Origin: Vibrio sp. B1FLJ16
GTDB taxonomy: Bacteria; Pseudomonadota; Gammaproteobacteria; Enterobacterales; Vibrionaceae
Assembly (NCBI RefSeq): GCF_905175385.1
Contig: NZ_HG992749.1
Coordinates: forward strand, 2,170,001-2,234,000
Direction of reading: 5' to 3'
Length of the DNA: 64,000 nucleotides
The position numbers and the translations under genes were made by a program. The notes beneath the pieces are model-generated. The model ran no database searches. It had not been told where the DNA came from and was given only the letters and a program-made list of their open reading frames with translations. Of the stretch, positions 19,079-27,779 are shown in pieces. Every line of letters starts with the position of its first letter. The first letter of the stretch is position 1.

Positions 19079-20332
19079 ATGAAAAATGCGTTACAAGGCG
19101 CTCAGATGCTCTTTGTCGCTTTTGGTGCTTTGGTACTCGTGCCTCTTCTGACAGGCCTTGACCCAAACGTTGCACTCTTCGGTGCCGGTGTCGGTACTCT
19201 CCTCTTCCAATTAATCACTAAACGATCTGTTCCAATTTTCCTTGCCTCTTCTTTCGCGTTTATTGCTCCTATCATGTTCGGTATCCAGACTTGGGGTATC
19301 GGCGCAACAATGGGCGGCTTACTCGCGGCAGGTATGGTGTATATTGCTCTTGGAGCGATGATTAAAGTTCGCGGTGTGGGCTTTATCCATAAAATTCTGC
19401 CACCTGTTGTTGTTGGCCCAGTTATTATGGTTATCGGTCTTGGTCTGGCACCAACAGCAGTAAACATGGCAATTGGTAAAACGGGTGATGGCGCGGTTCA
19501 GCTGGTTAATGGTGATGCGGCACTAATAATTTCAGCGGTATCGCTATTAACTACCATTGCATTGAGCGTATTTGCAAAAGGCTTTCTGAAGCTGGTTCCT
19601 ATCGCAGGCGGTATTTTAGCGGGATACTCAGTGTCTCTTGCTTACGGCGTGGTTGACTTCACTCCGGTAGCACAAGCTGCATGGTTGGCAATGCCAAACT
19701 TCACGGCACCGGAATTCAATATTAACGCGATTCTGTTTATGATTCCGGTGGCGATAGCACCTGCTGTAGAACACGTAGGTGATATGTTAGCGATTTCAAA
19801 TGTCACTGGTAAAAACTACCTTAAAAAGCCGGGTCTGCACCGCACTATCGCTGGCGACGGGGTTGCGACTATGGCAGCAGCAATGGTGGGCGCGCCACCA
19901 AATACGACCTATAGCGAAGTGACTGGCGCAGTTATGCTGACTAAAGCATTCAACCCAGTGATCATGACATGGGCAGCGATCACAGCGATCGTCCTGGCTT
20001 TGGTTGGTAAATTAGGTGCGATTCTTCAGACTATTCCAGTCCCTGTAATGGGCGGCATCATGATCCTACTGTTTGGTTCTATCGCAACTGTAGGTCTGAA
20101 TACACTTATCAAAAACCACGTTGACCTTCATAAATCTCGTAACCTTGTTATCGTTGCGGTTACATTAGTGTTTGGTATTGGCGGTATGGCTTTCGGTATT
20201 GGCGAATTCAGCCTCCAAGGTGTGAGCCTGTGTGGTATCGTGGCAATCATTCTTAACCTGGTACTTCCAGACGATTTGGGTGAAAACCACGTTGTGGACA
20301 ACGCACAAATGGAAGAAGAAAGCGCGAAGTAA
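19079..20332 (+). CDS. uraA: uracil permease, NCS2 family
   Basis: Proton-coupled uracil importer in the inner membrane, 417 residues with about 12-14 hydrophobic segments, as in E. coli UraA (429). Family blocks are visible: AFGALVLVPLLTGLDPN at the N-terminus, substrate-site region PAVEHVGDMLAISNVTGKN with the conserved Glu, and GAPPNTTYSEVTGAV. The gene faces upp, so in this organism the two uracil-salvage genes are convergent and not the upp-uraA operon of E. coli. Confidence 0.95.
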   Translation: MKNALQGAQMLFVAFGALVLVPLLTGLDPNVALFGAGVGTLLFQLITKRSVPIFLASSFAFIAPIMFGIQTWGIGATMGGLLAAGMVYIALGAMIKVRGVGFIHKILPPVVVGPVIMVIGLGLAPTAVNMAIGKTGDGAVQLVNGDAALIISAVSLLTTIALSVFAKGFLKLVPIAGGILAGYSVSLAYGVVDFTPVAQAAWLAMPNFTAPEFNINAILFMIPVAIAPAVEHVGDMLAISNVTGKNYLKKPGLHRTIAGDGVATMAAAMVGAPPNTTYSEVTGAVMLTKAFNPVIMTWAAITAIVLALVGKLGAILQTIPVPVMGGIMILLFGSIATVGLNTLIKNHVDLHKSRNLVIVAVTLVFGIGGMAFGIGEFSLQGVSLCGIVAIILNLVLPDDLGENHVVDNAQMEEESAK

Positions 20333-20405
20333 TTTTCGTCTGCACCGTCTCTATTAAAGCGGTGCCTTTTATTCTTCTAACTCTTTGTTAAGAAATAAGA
20401 GATAC

Positions 20406-20440
20406 AAAAAAGGCTTGGTGAAAACCAAGCCTTTGTTTTT
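20406..20440. terminator. bidirectional terminator between uraA and upp
   Basis: AAAAAGGCTTGGT, loop GAAA, ACCAAGCCTTT followed by a T run on the plus strand; the minus strand also ends in six T. Serves both convergent genes. Confidence 0.88.
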
Positions 20441-20473
20441 TCTATTCGGGTTAACTATTCACTAAAGAACGAA

Positions 20474-21100
20474 TTACTTAGTACCGAAGATCTTATCACC
20501 CGCATCACCCAAGCCAGGGACGATGTAACCTTTGTCGTTTAGCTTCTCATCGATTGCGGCAGTGTATAGCTCAACATCTGGGTGAGCTTTCTCTAATGCT
20601 TCGATACCTTCAGGAGCCGCTACCAGAACAAGTACTTTAATCTGGTTACAACCTTTCTCTTTTAAAAGATCGATAGTTGCGATCATAGAACCGCCTGTTG
20701 CAAGCATTGGGTCAACAACCAGTGCGATACGCTCATCAATGTTAGAAGCTAACTTGTTAAAGTAAGGCACTGGTTCAAGTGTTTCTTCATCACGGTAGAT
20801 ACCGACAACACTAATACGTGCACTTGGCATGTGCTCAAGTACACCATCCATCATACCCAGACCAGCGCGCAAGATTGGCACTACCGTTACTTTTTTACCT
20901 TTAATCTGGTCAACTTCTACCGGACCATTCCAACCTTCGATAGTAACTTTCTCAGTTTCAAAGTCTGCTGTCGCTTCGTAAGTAAGTAAGCTACCGACCT
21001 CTGTCGCTAATTCACGAAAACGCTTAGTGCTGATATCACCTTCTCTCATTAGACCAATTTTGTGTTTTACTAGAGGGTGTTTTACTTCAACAACTTTCAT
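20474..21100 (-). CDS. upp: uracil phosphoribosyltransferase
   Basis: Makes UMP from uracil and PRPP in pyrimidine salvage. 208 residues, the same length as E. coli Upp. PRPP-binding loop [11 protein letters not shown], the block [15 protein letters not shown], and C-terminal uracil-binding [19 protein letters not shown] at 21100 gives [16 protein letters not shown]. Divergent from purM across 180 bases that hold a PurR-type operator. Confidence 0.97.
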   Translation of the reverse strand: MKVVEVKHPLVKHKIGLMREGDISTKRFRELATEVGSLLTYEATADFETEKVTIEGWNGPVEVDQIKGKKVTVVPILRAGLGMMDGVLEHMPSARISVVGIYRDEETLEPVPYFNKLASNIDERIALVVDPMLATGGSMIATIDLLKEKGCNQIKVLVLVAAPEGIEALEKAHPDVELYTAAIDEKLNDKGYIVPGLGDAGDKIFGTK

Positions 21101-21198
21101 GTCTATCTCCGGCTATAGTTAGCTATATTTAATCAAACCTTCAGATTATACATAATTCTTGCAGGGAAATCAGGATATATCACTAAAGAAAAAAACCT

Positions 21199-21238
21199 GC
21201 GCAAACGTTTGCTATCTGTATTTAAGCACTGGTAGAAT
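21199..21238 (+). promoter_or_regulatory. purM promoter with PurR box
   Basis: GCGCAAACGTTTGCTA at 21199-21214 contains the perfect palindrome GCAAACGTTTGC, the PurR core. A promoter TTGCTA (21209-21214), 18 bases, TAGAAT (21233-21238) overlaps it, so bound PurR would cover the -35 region. Confidence 0.82.
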
Positions 21239-21280
21239 AGCGCCGTTTTCATATCCAACTTAAATACCGAGGACTTCCCT

Positions 21281-22321
21281 GTGAGTGGTAATAACTCTTC
21301 TCTTAGCTATAAAGACGCTGGTGTTGATATTGATGCGGGTAACGCGCTTGTAGATCGTATTAAAGGTGCGGTAAAACGCACTCGTCGCCCTGAAGTGATG
21401 GGTGGTATCGGTGGTTTTGGCGCTTTATGCGAATTACCGACGAAATACAAACAACCTGTATTAGTTTCAGGTACTGACGGTGTAGGCACAAAACTTCGCC
21501 TAGCCCTGGATATGAACAAGCACGATACTATCGGTGTCGACCTAGTTGCGATGTGTGTAAACGATCTAATCGTGCAAGGTGCAGAGCCACTGTTCTTCCT
21601 TGATTACTACGCGACAGGTAAGCTGGACGTAGACACAGCAGCAGACGTTGTTTCTGGTATCGCAGATGGCTGTGTGCAAGCAGGCTGTGCGCTAATTGGT
21701 GGCGAAACCGCTGAAATGCCGGGCATGTACGAAGGAGAAGACTACGACGTAGCAGGTTTCTGTGTTGGTGTGGTTGAAAAAGAAGACATCATCGACGGCA
21801 CGAAAGTAGCCGCAGGTGACGCACTTATCGCAGTTGGCTCAAGCGGTCCTCATTCAAATGGTTATTCGCTAATCCGTAAGATCCTTGAAGTTTCTGGCGC
21901 AGACAAAAACGAAGAGCTAGAAGGCCGCACTATTGGCGAACACCTTCTGGAACCAACTAAGATTTACATCAAATCAGCCCTTAAGATGATTGAGAAGCAC
22001 GATATCCATGCAATCTCTCATATTACAGGTGGCGGTTTCTGGGAAAACATTCCACGCGTTCTGCCTGAAGGCACGAAAGCGGTAATTGACGGCAAGAGCT
22101 GGGAATGGCCTATTATTTTCCAATGGCTGCAAGAAAAAGGTAACGTTGAAACACACGAGATGTACCGTACCTTCAACTGTGGTGTTGGTCTTATTGTTGC
22201 TCTGCCAAAAGATCAGGCTGACGCGGCCGTTGCACTTCTGAAAGAAGAAGGCGAAAACGCATGGGTGATTGGTGAAATCGCTCAAGCTGAAGCAAGCGAA
22301 GAGCAAGTTGAAATCAAATAA
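21281..22321 (+). CDS. purM: phosphoribosylformylglycinamidine cyclo-ligase (AIR synthetase)
   Basis: ATP-dependent fifth step of purine synthesis (FGAM to AIR). 346 residues, normal length. It starts with GTG (21281) after an AGGA-type site (CGAGGACTT), giving [17 protein letters not shown]. Family blocks: [33 protein letters not shown] and [11 protein letters not shown]. Forms a purMN unit, with PurR control indicated by the operator upstream. Confidence 0.97.
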   Translation: MSGNNSSLSYKDAGVDIDAGNALVDRIKGAVKRTRRPEVMGGIGGFGALCELPTKYKQPVLVSGTDGVGTKLRLALDMNKHDTIGVDLVAMCVNDLIVQGAEPLFFLDYYATGKLDVDTAADVVSGIADGCVQAGCALIGGETAEMPGMYEGEDYDVAGFCVGVVEKEDIIDGTKVAAGDALIAVGSSGPHSNGYSLIRKILEVSGADKNEELEGRTIGEHLLEPTKIYIKSALKMIEKHDIHAISHITGGGFWENIPRVLPEGTKAVIDGKSWEWPIIFQWLQEKGNVETHEMYRTFNCGVGLIVALPKDQADAAVALLKEEGENAWVIGEIAQAEASEEQVEIK

Positions 22322-22352
22322 TTTGCGCTGCTTGCTCAAAATATAAAAAATA

Positions 22353-22384
22353 ATGGGGACACTAGATTACTAGGTCCTCATTTT
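22353..22384 (+). terminator. hairpin between purM and purN, possible attenuator
   Basis: GGGGAC-A-CTAG, loop ATTA, CTAG-GTCCTC followed by ATTTT. Imperfect stem and short T run, so only a weak terminator or attenuator. Confidence 0.4.
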
Positions 22385-22474
22385 GCTATCTAGAACAACA
22401 AAACCCTTTCTAATAGCAGGTAATTTTTGAAGCTACGCAACTCAAACCTACAGGATCAAGGCAGTCCCAACATC

Positions 22475-23137
22475 ATGAAAAACCATACCCTAAAAAACAT
22501 AGTGGTCCTCATTTCAGGAAACGGCAGCAACTTACAAGCTATTTTAGAAGCGTGCGAAAGCAACATACCTGACGCACAAGTCTCGGCTGTTTTCTCAAAT
22601 AAAGCGGATGCTTATGGGTTAGAACGTGCAAAGCAATTTAATGTTGATGGCCATTTTGTAGATCCTAAAGCTTTTGAATCTCGTGAAGCATTTGACGCAG
22701 AACTGATGACACAAATCGACCAGTATCAACCCGATGTGGTAATTCTCGCTGGTTACATGCGTATTCTCAGCAACGAGTTTGTAAAGCATTACATGGGTAA
22801 GATGATCAATATTCATCCTTCCCTGCTGCCAAAATACCCGGGGTTACACACCCACCAGCGCGCGATTGATGCTAAAGATAAAGAGCACGGCACAAGTGTC
22901 CACTTCGTTACTCCAGAGCTTGATGGCGGTCCGGTGATTCTGCAGGCAAAAGTACCGGTGTTTGAAGATGATGACGCCGTTAGGCTTGCTGCACGTGTTC
23001 AGACTCAGGAACACAGCATCTACCCTATGGTCACCAAATGGCTTGTTGAAGAAAGACTAAAGATGCAAGAGGGCAAAGCGTGGCTCGATGGCAAAGCGCT
23101 TGGGCCTCATGGTTATGCAGCCGCTGAAGAAGAGTAA
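22475..23137 (+). CDS. purN: phosphoribosylglycinamide formyltransferase
   Basis: Transfers formyl from 10-formyl-THF to GAR (third step of purine synthesis). 220 residues from ATG 22475. Phosphate loop SGNGSNLQAI, catalytic Asn-His in INIHPSLLP, and the Asp-containing block GTSVHFVTPELDGG. The start is not certain: the ribosome site before the ATG is weak, and a TTG at 22427 with AGCAGG upstream would add 16 residues. It lies 153 bases after purM. Confidence 0.95.
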   Translation: MKNHTLKNIVVLISGNGSNLQAILEACESNIPDAQVSAVFSNKADAYGLERAKQFNVDGHFVDPKAFESREAFDAELMTQIDQYQPDVVILAGYMRILSNEFVKHYMGKMINIHPSLLPKYPGLHTHQRAIDAKDKEHGTSVHFVTPELDGGPVILQAKVPVFEDDDAVRLAARVQTQEHSIYPMVTKWLVEERLKMQEGKAWLDGKALGPHGYAAAEEE

Positions 23138-23154
23138 CCTCTTTTAATTCCAAG

Positions 23155-23184
23155 AAAAAAGGCAGTCAATTGACTGCCTTTTTT
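23155..23184. terminator. bidirectional terminator between purN and yafJ
   Basis: A perfect 30-base palindrome: six A, GGCAGTCAATTGACTGCC, six T. Serves both convergent genes. Confidence 0.9.
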
Positions 23185-23202
23185 ACAAATGGAAGGATTT
23201 AA

Positions 23203-24048
23203 CTATTCCAGTGGTTCTGTCGGAGCCTGACTTGCTACTTTCTTTGGTGCGAACGCGACATCTGACAGCTCATTAGCATTGTTTTTAACTAACTCACCTA
23301 AATGAAACAGGCCATATTCGCCAGGCTTCATTCGCTGCCATTCCTCATTACCGGTAAGAGGCTGAGTCGCAATCACAGAAACGATATCGTTAGGCGTCGT
23401 CTCTTCCTGGAAGTTAATTTCCACATCCTCATCAAGCAAAGCCGCTTTGCCAAATGGAGCTCTGCGCGTGATCCAGTATAAGTGATTGGTACAATAGGTC
23501 ATAACGTACTCTCCATCGCTGAGCAGCATGTTGAATACACCTTTTTCCTTCAGTTGATCGCAGCACTTAGCAATATAGAGAAAAACGGACTCCATATCTT
23601 GCGGGGGCTCTGGGTAGCGGTCTTCCATCTGTTTCAGCAGCCAGCAAAAAGCCAATTCACTGTCAGTCTGCCCAACGGGACGATGCCGTCCTGTGTACAA
23701 ATCCTGATAGTCCGTCAACTGACCATTGTGAGCAAAAGTCCAGTACTTACCCCATAACTCACGTGTGAACGGATGAGTATTTTCTAAATTAACTCCGCCC
23801 CGGTTTGCCTGACGAATGTGACTGATCACTGCACGGCTTTTAATCGGATAGTTCTGCACCAGTTCAGCAATTTTAGAATCACAGCTAGGTTTAGGATCTT
23901 TAAAAGTCCGGAAACCTTTGCCTTCATAAAACGTGATACCCCAGCCATCCCGGTGCGGGCCTGTACGGCCTCCACGTTGCATCAAGCCTGTAAAGCTGAA
24001 ACAAATATCAGTCGGAACATTGGCGCTCATGCCGAGCAACTCACACAT
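23203..24048 (-). CDS. yafJ: class II glutamine amidotransferase, YafJ-like
   Basis: 281-residue Ntn-type amidotransferase-domain protein. Nucleophile Cys2 follows the initiator Met (MCELLGMSAN). Family blocks: GLMQRGGRTGPHRDGWG, ISHIRQANRGG, NTHPF and FAHNGQL. No partner synthase domain is present, so the acceptor of the ammonia is unknown. In E. coli yafJ lies beside gmhA (lpcA) and fadE, as here. The C-terminal 25 residues are low complexity. Confidence 0.85.
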   Translation of the reverse strand: MCELLGMSANVPTDICFSFTGLMQRGGRTGPHRDGWGITFYEGKGFRTFKDPKPSCDSKIAELVQNYPIKSRAVISHIRQANRGGVNLENTHPFTRELWGKYWTFAHNGQLTDYQDLYTGRHRPVGQTDSELAFCWLLKQMEDRYPEPPQDMESVFLYIAKCCDQLKEKGVFNMLLSDGEYVMTYCTNHLYWITRRAPFGKAALLDEDVEINFQEETTPNDIVSVIATQPLTGNEEWQRMKPGEYGLFHLGELVKNNANELSDVAFAPKKVASQAPTEPLE

Positions 24049-24102
24049 CGTTTAACGAACTCCTTACCTATACCGCAACTCAGATAAAAGCTGCGAAACT
24101 TT

Positions 24103-24266
24103 ATACCAATCTGGATAAGTAAGTGGTCAATGTATTGCTCAGGAAAAATCATTTAGAACAAGGCATAGATTGCTTTAACTAGTTATTCTAATTGCAAAAT
24201 CTATAACGCAGCTATCAGCGATTTTAACCAGCAAGAATGATCAAGTACTTATTTAGATTGGTATTA
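24103..24266 (+). repeat. intergenic hairpin repeat, copy 2
   Basis: Ends ATACCAATC (24103-24111) and GATTGGTATTA (24256-24266) form a terminal inverted repeat. The core has AACAAGGC (24157-24164), a hairpin 24167-24202 with outer arms AGATT and AATCT around TAG-TTATT-CTA, then AACGCAG (24205-24211). The stop codon of gmhA (minus strand TAA, 24264-24266) is the last three bases of the element. Confidence 0.8.
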
Positions 24267-24839
24267 TTCCATCTCTTTTTCAATCAGCTGAATGACGATA
24301 TGAATAATCTTAATATGTACTTCCTGAATACGGTCTGCGTAACCAAAGTGCGGTACACGAATTTCGATATCCGCCAGACCAGCCATTTTACCGCCGTCTT
24401 TACCCGTCAGAGCAATGGTCTTCATACCTTTTGCTTTTGCCGCTTCAATTGCTTTAAGGATATTGCCTGAATTACCAGATGTCGATAAACCAAACAGAAC
24501 GTCACCTTTACGGCCAACCGCTTCCACATAACGAGAGAAAACAAAATCGTAACCAAAATCGTTACTCACACAAGAAAGGTGGCTTGGATCCGAAATCGCG
24601 ATACCAGCATAACCTGGGCGATTATCACGGTAGCGACCTGTCAATTCTTCAGCAAAGTGCATAGCGTCACAGTGTGAACCACCGTTACCACAAGACAGAA
24701 CCTTACCTTCTTGCTTAAACGAATCCGCAATCATTTTTGCAGCCGCTTCAATTTGAGCAATGTTATGGTCATCGCTTAAAAATTTGTTGAGCACTTCAGC
24801 AGCTTCATTTAACTCATTTCTAATCAGATCTTGGTACAT
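24264..24839 (-). CDS. gmhA: sedoheptulose 7-phosphate isomerase
   Basis: Converts sedoheptulose 7-phosphate to heptose 7-phosphate, the first step of the ADP-heptose pathway for LPS core. 191 residues. SIS-domain phosphate loop GNGGS at 51-55, active-site Glu65 in HFAEELTG and His180 near the C-terminus, both at the E. coli positions. Its stop codon coincides with the terminus of a repeat. It diverges from fadE and lies next to yafJ, as in E. coli. Confidence 0.96.
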   Translation of the reverse strand: MYQDLIRNELNEAAEVLNKFLSDDHNIAQIEAAAKMIADSFKQEGKVLSCGNGGSHCDAMHFAEELTGRYRDNRPGYAGIAISDPSHLSCVSNDFGYDFVFSRYVEAVGRKGDVLFGLSTSGNSGNILKAIEAAKAKGMKTIALTGKDGGKMAGLADIEIRVPHFGYADRIQEVHIKIIHIVIQLIEKEME

Positions 24840-25194
24840 AAGACGTTCTCTTTATTATGTCGGCCTTTGGTATGTAATTGCATTACCTTGGCAAATTGTC
24901 CTGACGCGATTTCCGCACCAGACATCTCGTTACAGAGAGTTTACCCACAAACGAGAATTAGTGTCGATAGTGAACCAGCAGATTTGGATCGGCAGCAGTA
25001 ATAAACTTGGTATTTTGCTTAAGAAAACGGCACCCAAATCGCAACTTTAGAATCATTACTCTACTTAGATCACTTTTTATCCAATCATTGGTTTTACATT
25101 TTATTAATAATTTGCTTACAATTAACATTGCTGGTTAGACCTCTTATCAGAAGCAGACGTACAACATTTATAAAGTCTGAAAAGGAAAATACAT
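24840..25194. other. intergenic region between divergent gmhA and fadE
   Basis: 355 bases, AT-rich toward fadE, no credible gene. A FadR-like operator is seen at 25129-25145. The gmhA promoter is not evident. Confidence 0.5.
25129..25145 (+). promoter_or_regulatory. putative FadR operator before fadE
   Basis: The stretch around TGGTTAGACC (25132-25141) matches the TGGTNNGACC core of FadR sites, about 55 bases before the fadE start. FadR represses fad genes until long-chain acyl-CoA is present. Only this one site was seen and no assay supports it. Confidence 0.5.
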
Positions 25195-27639
25195 ATGGAC
25201 ATCTTGCTTTCAATTATTGCGATGACCGCCGTGTTGGGCATTACGCTCTATCACCGCATGTCACTCGTAAAATCTGTCAGTCTACTGACTGCTGTCATGT
25301 TAGTGCTGACTATCGCCGGCTCTGCAGGCTTTATTGGCTGGGCAGTTTATATACTTGCTATTGCTGTATTCGCAGTTTCAGGTATTCGCCAGTCGCTTAT
25401 CAGCCGCAAGGCGTTAGCTGTTTTCAAAAAAGTCCTTCCGGCTATGTCTCAAACCGAAAAAGAAGCCTTAGATGCAGGCACGGTTTGGTGGGAAGCTGAA
25501 CTGTTTAAGGGCAAGCCTGAATGGCAAAAACTACACGCAATTCAGACACCGAAACTAAGTGCAGAAGAACAGGCGTTCCTTGATGGTCCGGTAAATACCG
25601 TTTGTGCCATGGTTAATGACTTTCAGGTCACCCATGAACTTGCCGATTTGCCACCTGAAGTATGGCAGTACCTGAAAGACAACAAGTTCTTCGCCATGAT
25701 CATCAAGAAGAAATACGGTGGTCTGGAGTTTTCAGCTTACGCACAGTCACTGGTACTGCAAAAACTGACCGGCGTCTCCGGCGTTCTCTCTTCTACTGTC
25801 GGTGTACCTAACTCATTAGGCCCGGGCGAACTACTGCAACACTATGGTACAGAAGAGCAGAAAAACCACTACCTACCTCGTTTAGCCGAAGGTAAAGAGA
25901 TCCCATGTTTCGCTCTGACCAGCCCGGAAGCAGGTTCTGATGCAGGCTCAATCCCAGATTACGGTGTTGTATGTAAAGGCCAATGGGAAGGCAAAGAAGT
26001 GTTAGGTATGCGCCTGACATGGAATAAGCGCTACATTACGCTAGCTCCAGTTGCAACCGTGCTTGGCCTTGCGTTTAAACTGCGCGATCCAGAAGGCTTG
26101 CTTGGTGATAAAGAAGATCTTGGTATTACTTGTGCTCTTATCCCGACCGACGTGAAAGGCGTTGAGATTGGTAATCGTCACTTCCCACTAAACGTACCAT
26201 TCCAGAACGGCCCGACACGCGGTAAAGATATCTTCGTTCCTATCGATTTCATTATCGGCGGTGAGAAGATGGCTGGCCAGGGATGGCGTATGCTGGTTGA
26301 GTGTTTGTCTGTTGGCCGTGGTATTACCCTACCATCTAACTCGACGGGTGGCATTAAAACAGCCGCACTGGCAACCGGTGCTTACGCACGTATCCGCCGT
26401 CAGTTCAAACAGCCTATCGGACACATGGAAGGTATTGAAGAACCATTGGCACGAATCGGTGGTAACGCTTACGTTATGGATGCTGCCAGCAACTTAACTG
26501 TGGCTGGTATCGACCTTGGTGAAAAACCATCCGTCATCTCCGCTATCGTGAAATACCACTGTACACACCGTGGTCAGCAGAGCATCATTGATGCCATGGA
26601 TATCGTCGGTGGTAAGGGCATCTGTATTGGTCCGTCGAACTTCCTCGCTCGTGGTTACCAAGGCTCGCCTATCGCAGTTACCGTAGAAGGTGCAAACATT
26701 CTGACTCGATCTATGATCATCTTCGGTCAGGGTGCGATTCGTTGTCATCCATACGTACTGGAAGAAATGAACGCGGCATATTCAGACGCAAGTGACGCAG
26801 TAGAGAAGTTTGATAAAGCGCTTGCAGGCCATGTCAGCTTTACCATGAGTAACCTTGTACGCAGCATTTGGTTCGGTCTGAGCGATGGTCTTGGTTCATC
26901 AGCACCGACTAAAGATGCGACCAAGCGTTACTACCAGCAACTTAACCGTTACAGTGCTAACCTGGCGCTTCTGTCTGACATTTCTATGGCTGTGCTTGGT
27001 GGTTCACTTAAACGTAAAGAGCGTCTTTCTGCGCGCCTTGGTGATATTCTAAGTCAGCTCTACTTGAGTTCTGCAGCGCTTAAACGCTTCGAACAAGATG
27101 GCCGTCCGGTTGAAGATTTACCACTGGTACACTGGGGATTACAAGACAGCCTGAAGCAGGCAGAAATTGCCGTTGATGAGTTCCTTGCTAACTTCCCAAA
27201 CAAGGTGTTTGGTCGCGCGCTTCGTATACTGATCATGCCATTTGGCCGCGTTCGTAAAGCGCCAAACGACAAACTAGACAGCAAAGTAGCTCGTATTCTG
27301 CAAACACCAAGTGCAACCCGCTCTCGTATCGGTCGCGGTCAGTACCTGGAACCAACAGAGCACAACCCTGCAGGTAAGATTGAACTAGCACTGTCAGTCA
27401 TTTTGCAGGCAGAACCGGTATTCGACAAAGTGTGCAAAGCGCAGGGTAAACGCCGTCCGTTCCTGCGTCTGGATTTGATTGCTGAAGAAGGACTGGAGCA
27501 AGGAATTATTATTCCGGAAGAAGCGGAACTGCTAAAAGAAGCAGAACAGCATCGCCTGGATACCATCAATGTTGATGACTTTGCCCCAGAACTATTAGCC
27601 GCGAAGCCGAGCTATCCTCAGATGGAGAGCGTCGCTTAA
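25195..27639 (+). CDS. fadE: acyl-CoA dehydrogenase FadE
   Basis: FAD-dependent first oxidation step of fatty acid beta-oxidation. 814 residues, the same length as E. coli FadE. Two N-terminal hydrophobic segments (about 2-20 and 27-62) suggest membrane association. The ACAD signature [12 protein letters not shown] lies at about 240-251, and [18 protein letters not shown] and [11 protein letters not shown] are further family blocks. The C-terminal third is the long extension typical of FadE. AAAAGGAAAA precedes the ATG. A FadR-like site lies upstream and a bidirectional terminator downstream. Confidence 0.96.
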   Translation: MDILLSIIAMTAVLGITLYHRMSLVKSVSLLTAVMLVLTIAGSAGFIGWAVYILAIAVFAVSGIRQSLISRKALAVFKKVLPAMSQTEKEALDAGTVWWEAELFKGKPEWQKLHAIQTPKLSAEEQAFLDGPVNTVCAMVNDFQVTHELADLPPEVWQYLKDNKFFAMIIKKKYGGLEFSAYAQSLVLQKLTGVSGVLSSTVGVPNSLGPGELLQHYGTEEQKNHYLPRLAEGKEIPCFALTSPEAGSDAGSIPDYGVVCKGQWEGKEVLGMRLTWNKRYITLAPVATVLGLAFKLRDPEGLLGDKEDLGITCALIPTDVKGVEIGNRHFPLNVPFQNGPTRGKDIFVPIDFIIGGEKMAGQGWRMLVECLSVGRGITLPSNSTGGIKTAALATGAYARIRRQFKQPIGHMEGIEEPLARIGGNAYVMDAASNLTVAGIDLGEKPSVISAIVKYHCTHRGQQSIIDAMDIVGGKGICIGPSNFLARGYQGSPIAVTVEGANILTRSMIIFGQGAIRCHPYVLEEMNAAYSDASDAVEKFDKALAGHVSFTMSNLVRSIWFGLSDGLGSSAPTKDATKRYYQQLNRYSANLALLSDISMAVLGGSLKRKERLSARLGDILSQLYLSSAALKRFEQDGRPVEDLPLVHWGLQDSLKQAEIAVDEFLANFPNKVFGRALRILIMPFGRVRKAPNDKLDSKVARILQTPSATRSRIGRGQYLEPTEHNPAGKIELALSVILQAEPVFDKVCKAQGKRRPFLRLDLIAEEGLEQGIIIPEEAELLKEAEQHRLDTINVDDFAPELLAAKPSYPQMESVA

Positions 27640-27670
27640 TCGGATAAAAACTTAAACGATAATAAAAACT

Positions 27671-27695
27671 AACGGGAGCTAATCGGCTCCCGTTT
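27671..27695. terminator. bidirectional terminator between fadE and haloperoxidase gene
   Basis: AACGGGAGC, 6-base loop, GCTCCCGTT followed by TTATTTTT on the plus strand; the minus strand continues AGTTTTTATT. Serves fadE and probably the convergent haloperoxidase gene. Confidence 0.85.
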
Positions 27696-27779
27696 TATTT
27701 TTCATTAATCAGCATTCAGCGACTATAAGCCACCAGCAATTTATTCGTTGCTCTCATGCACTACGTGCTCATTATTGAG

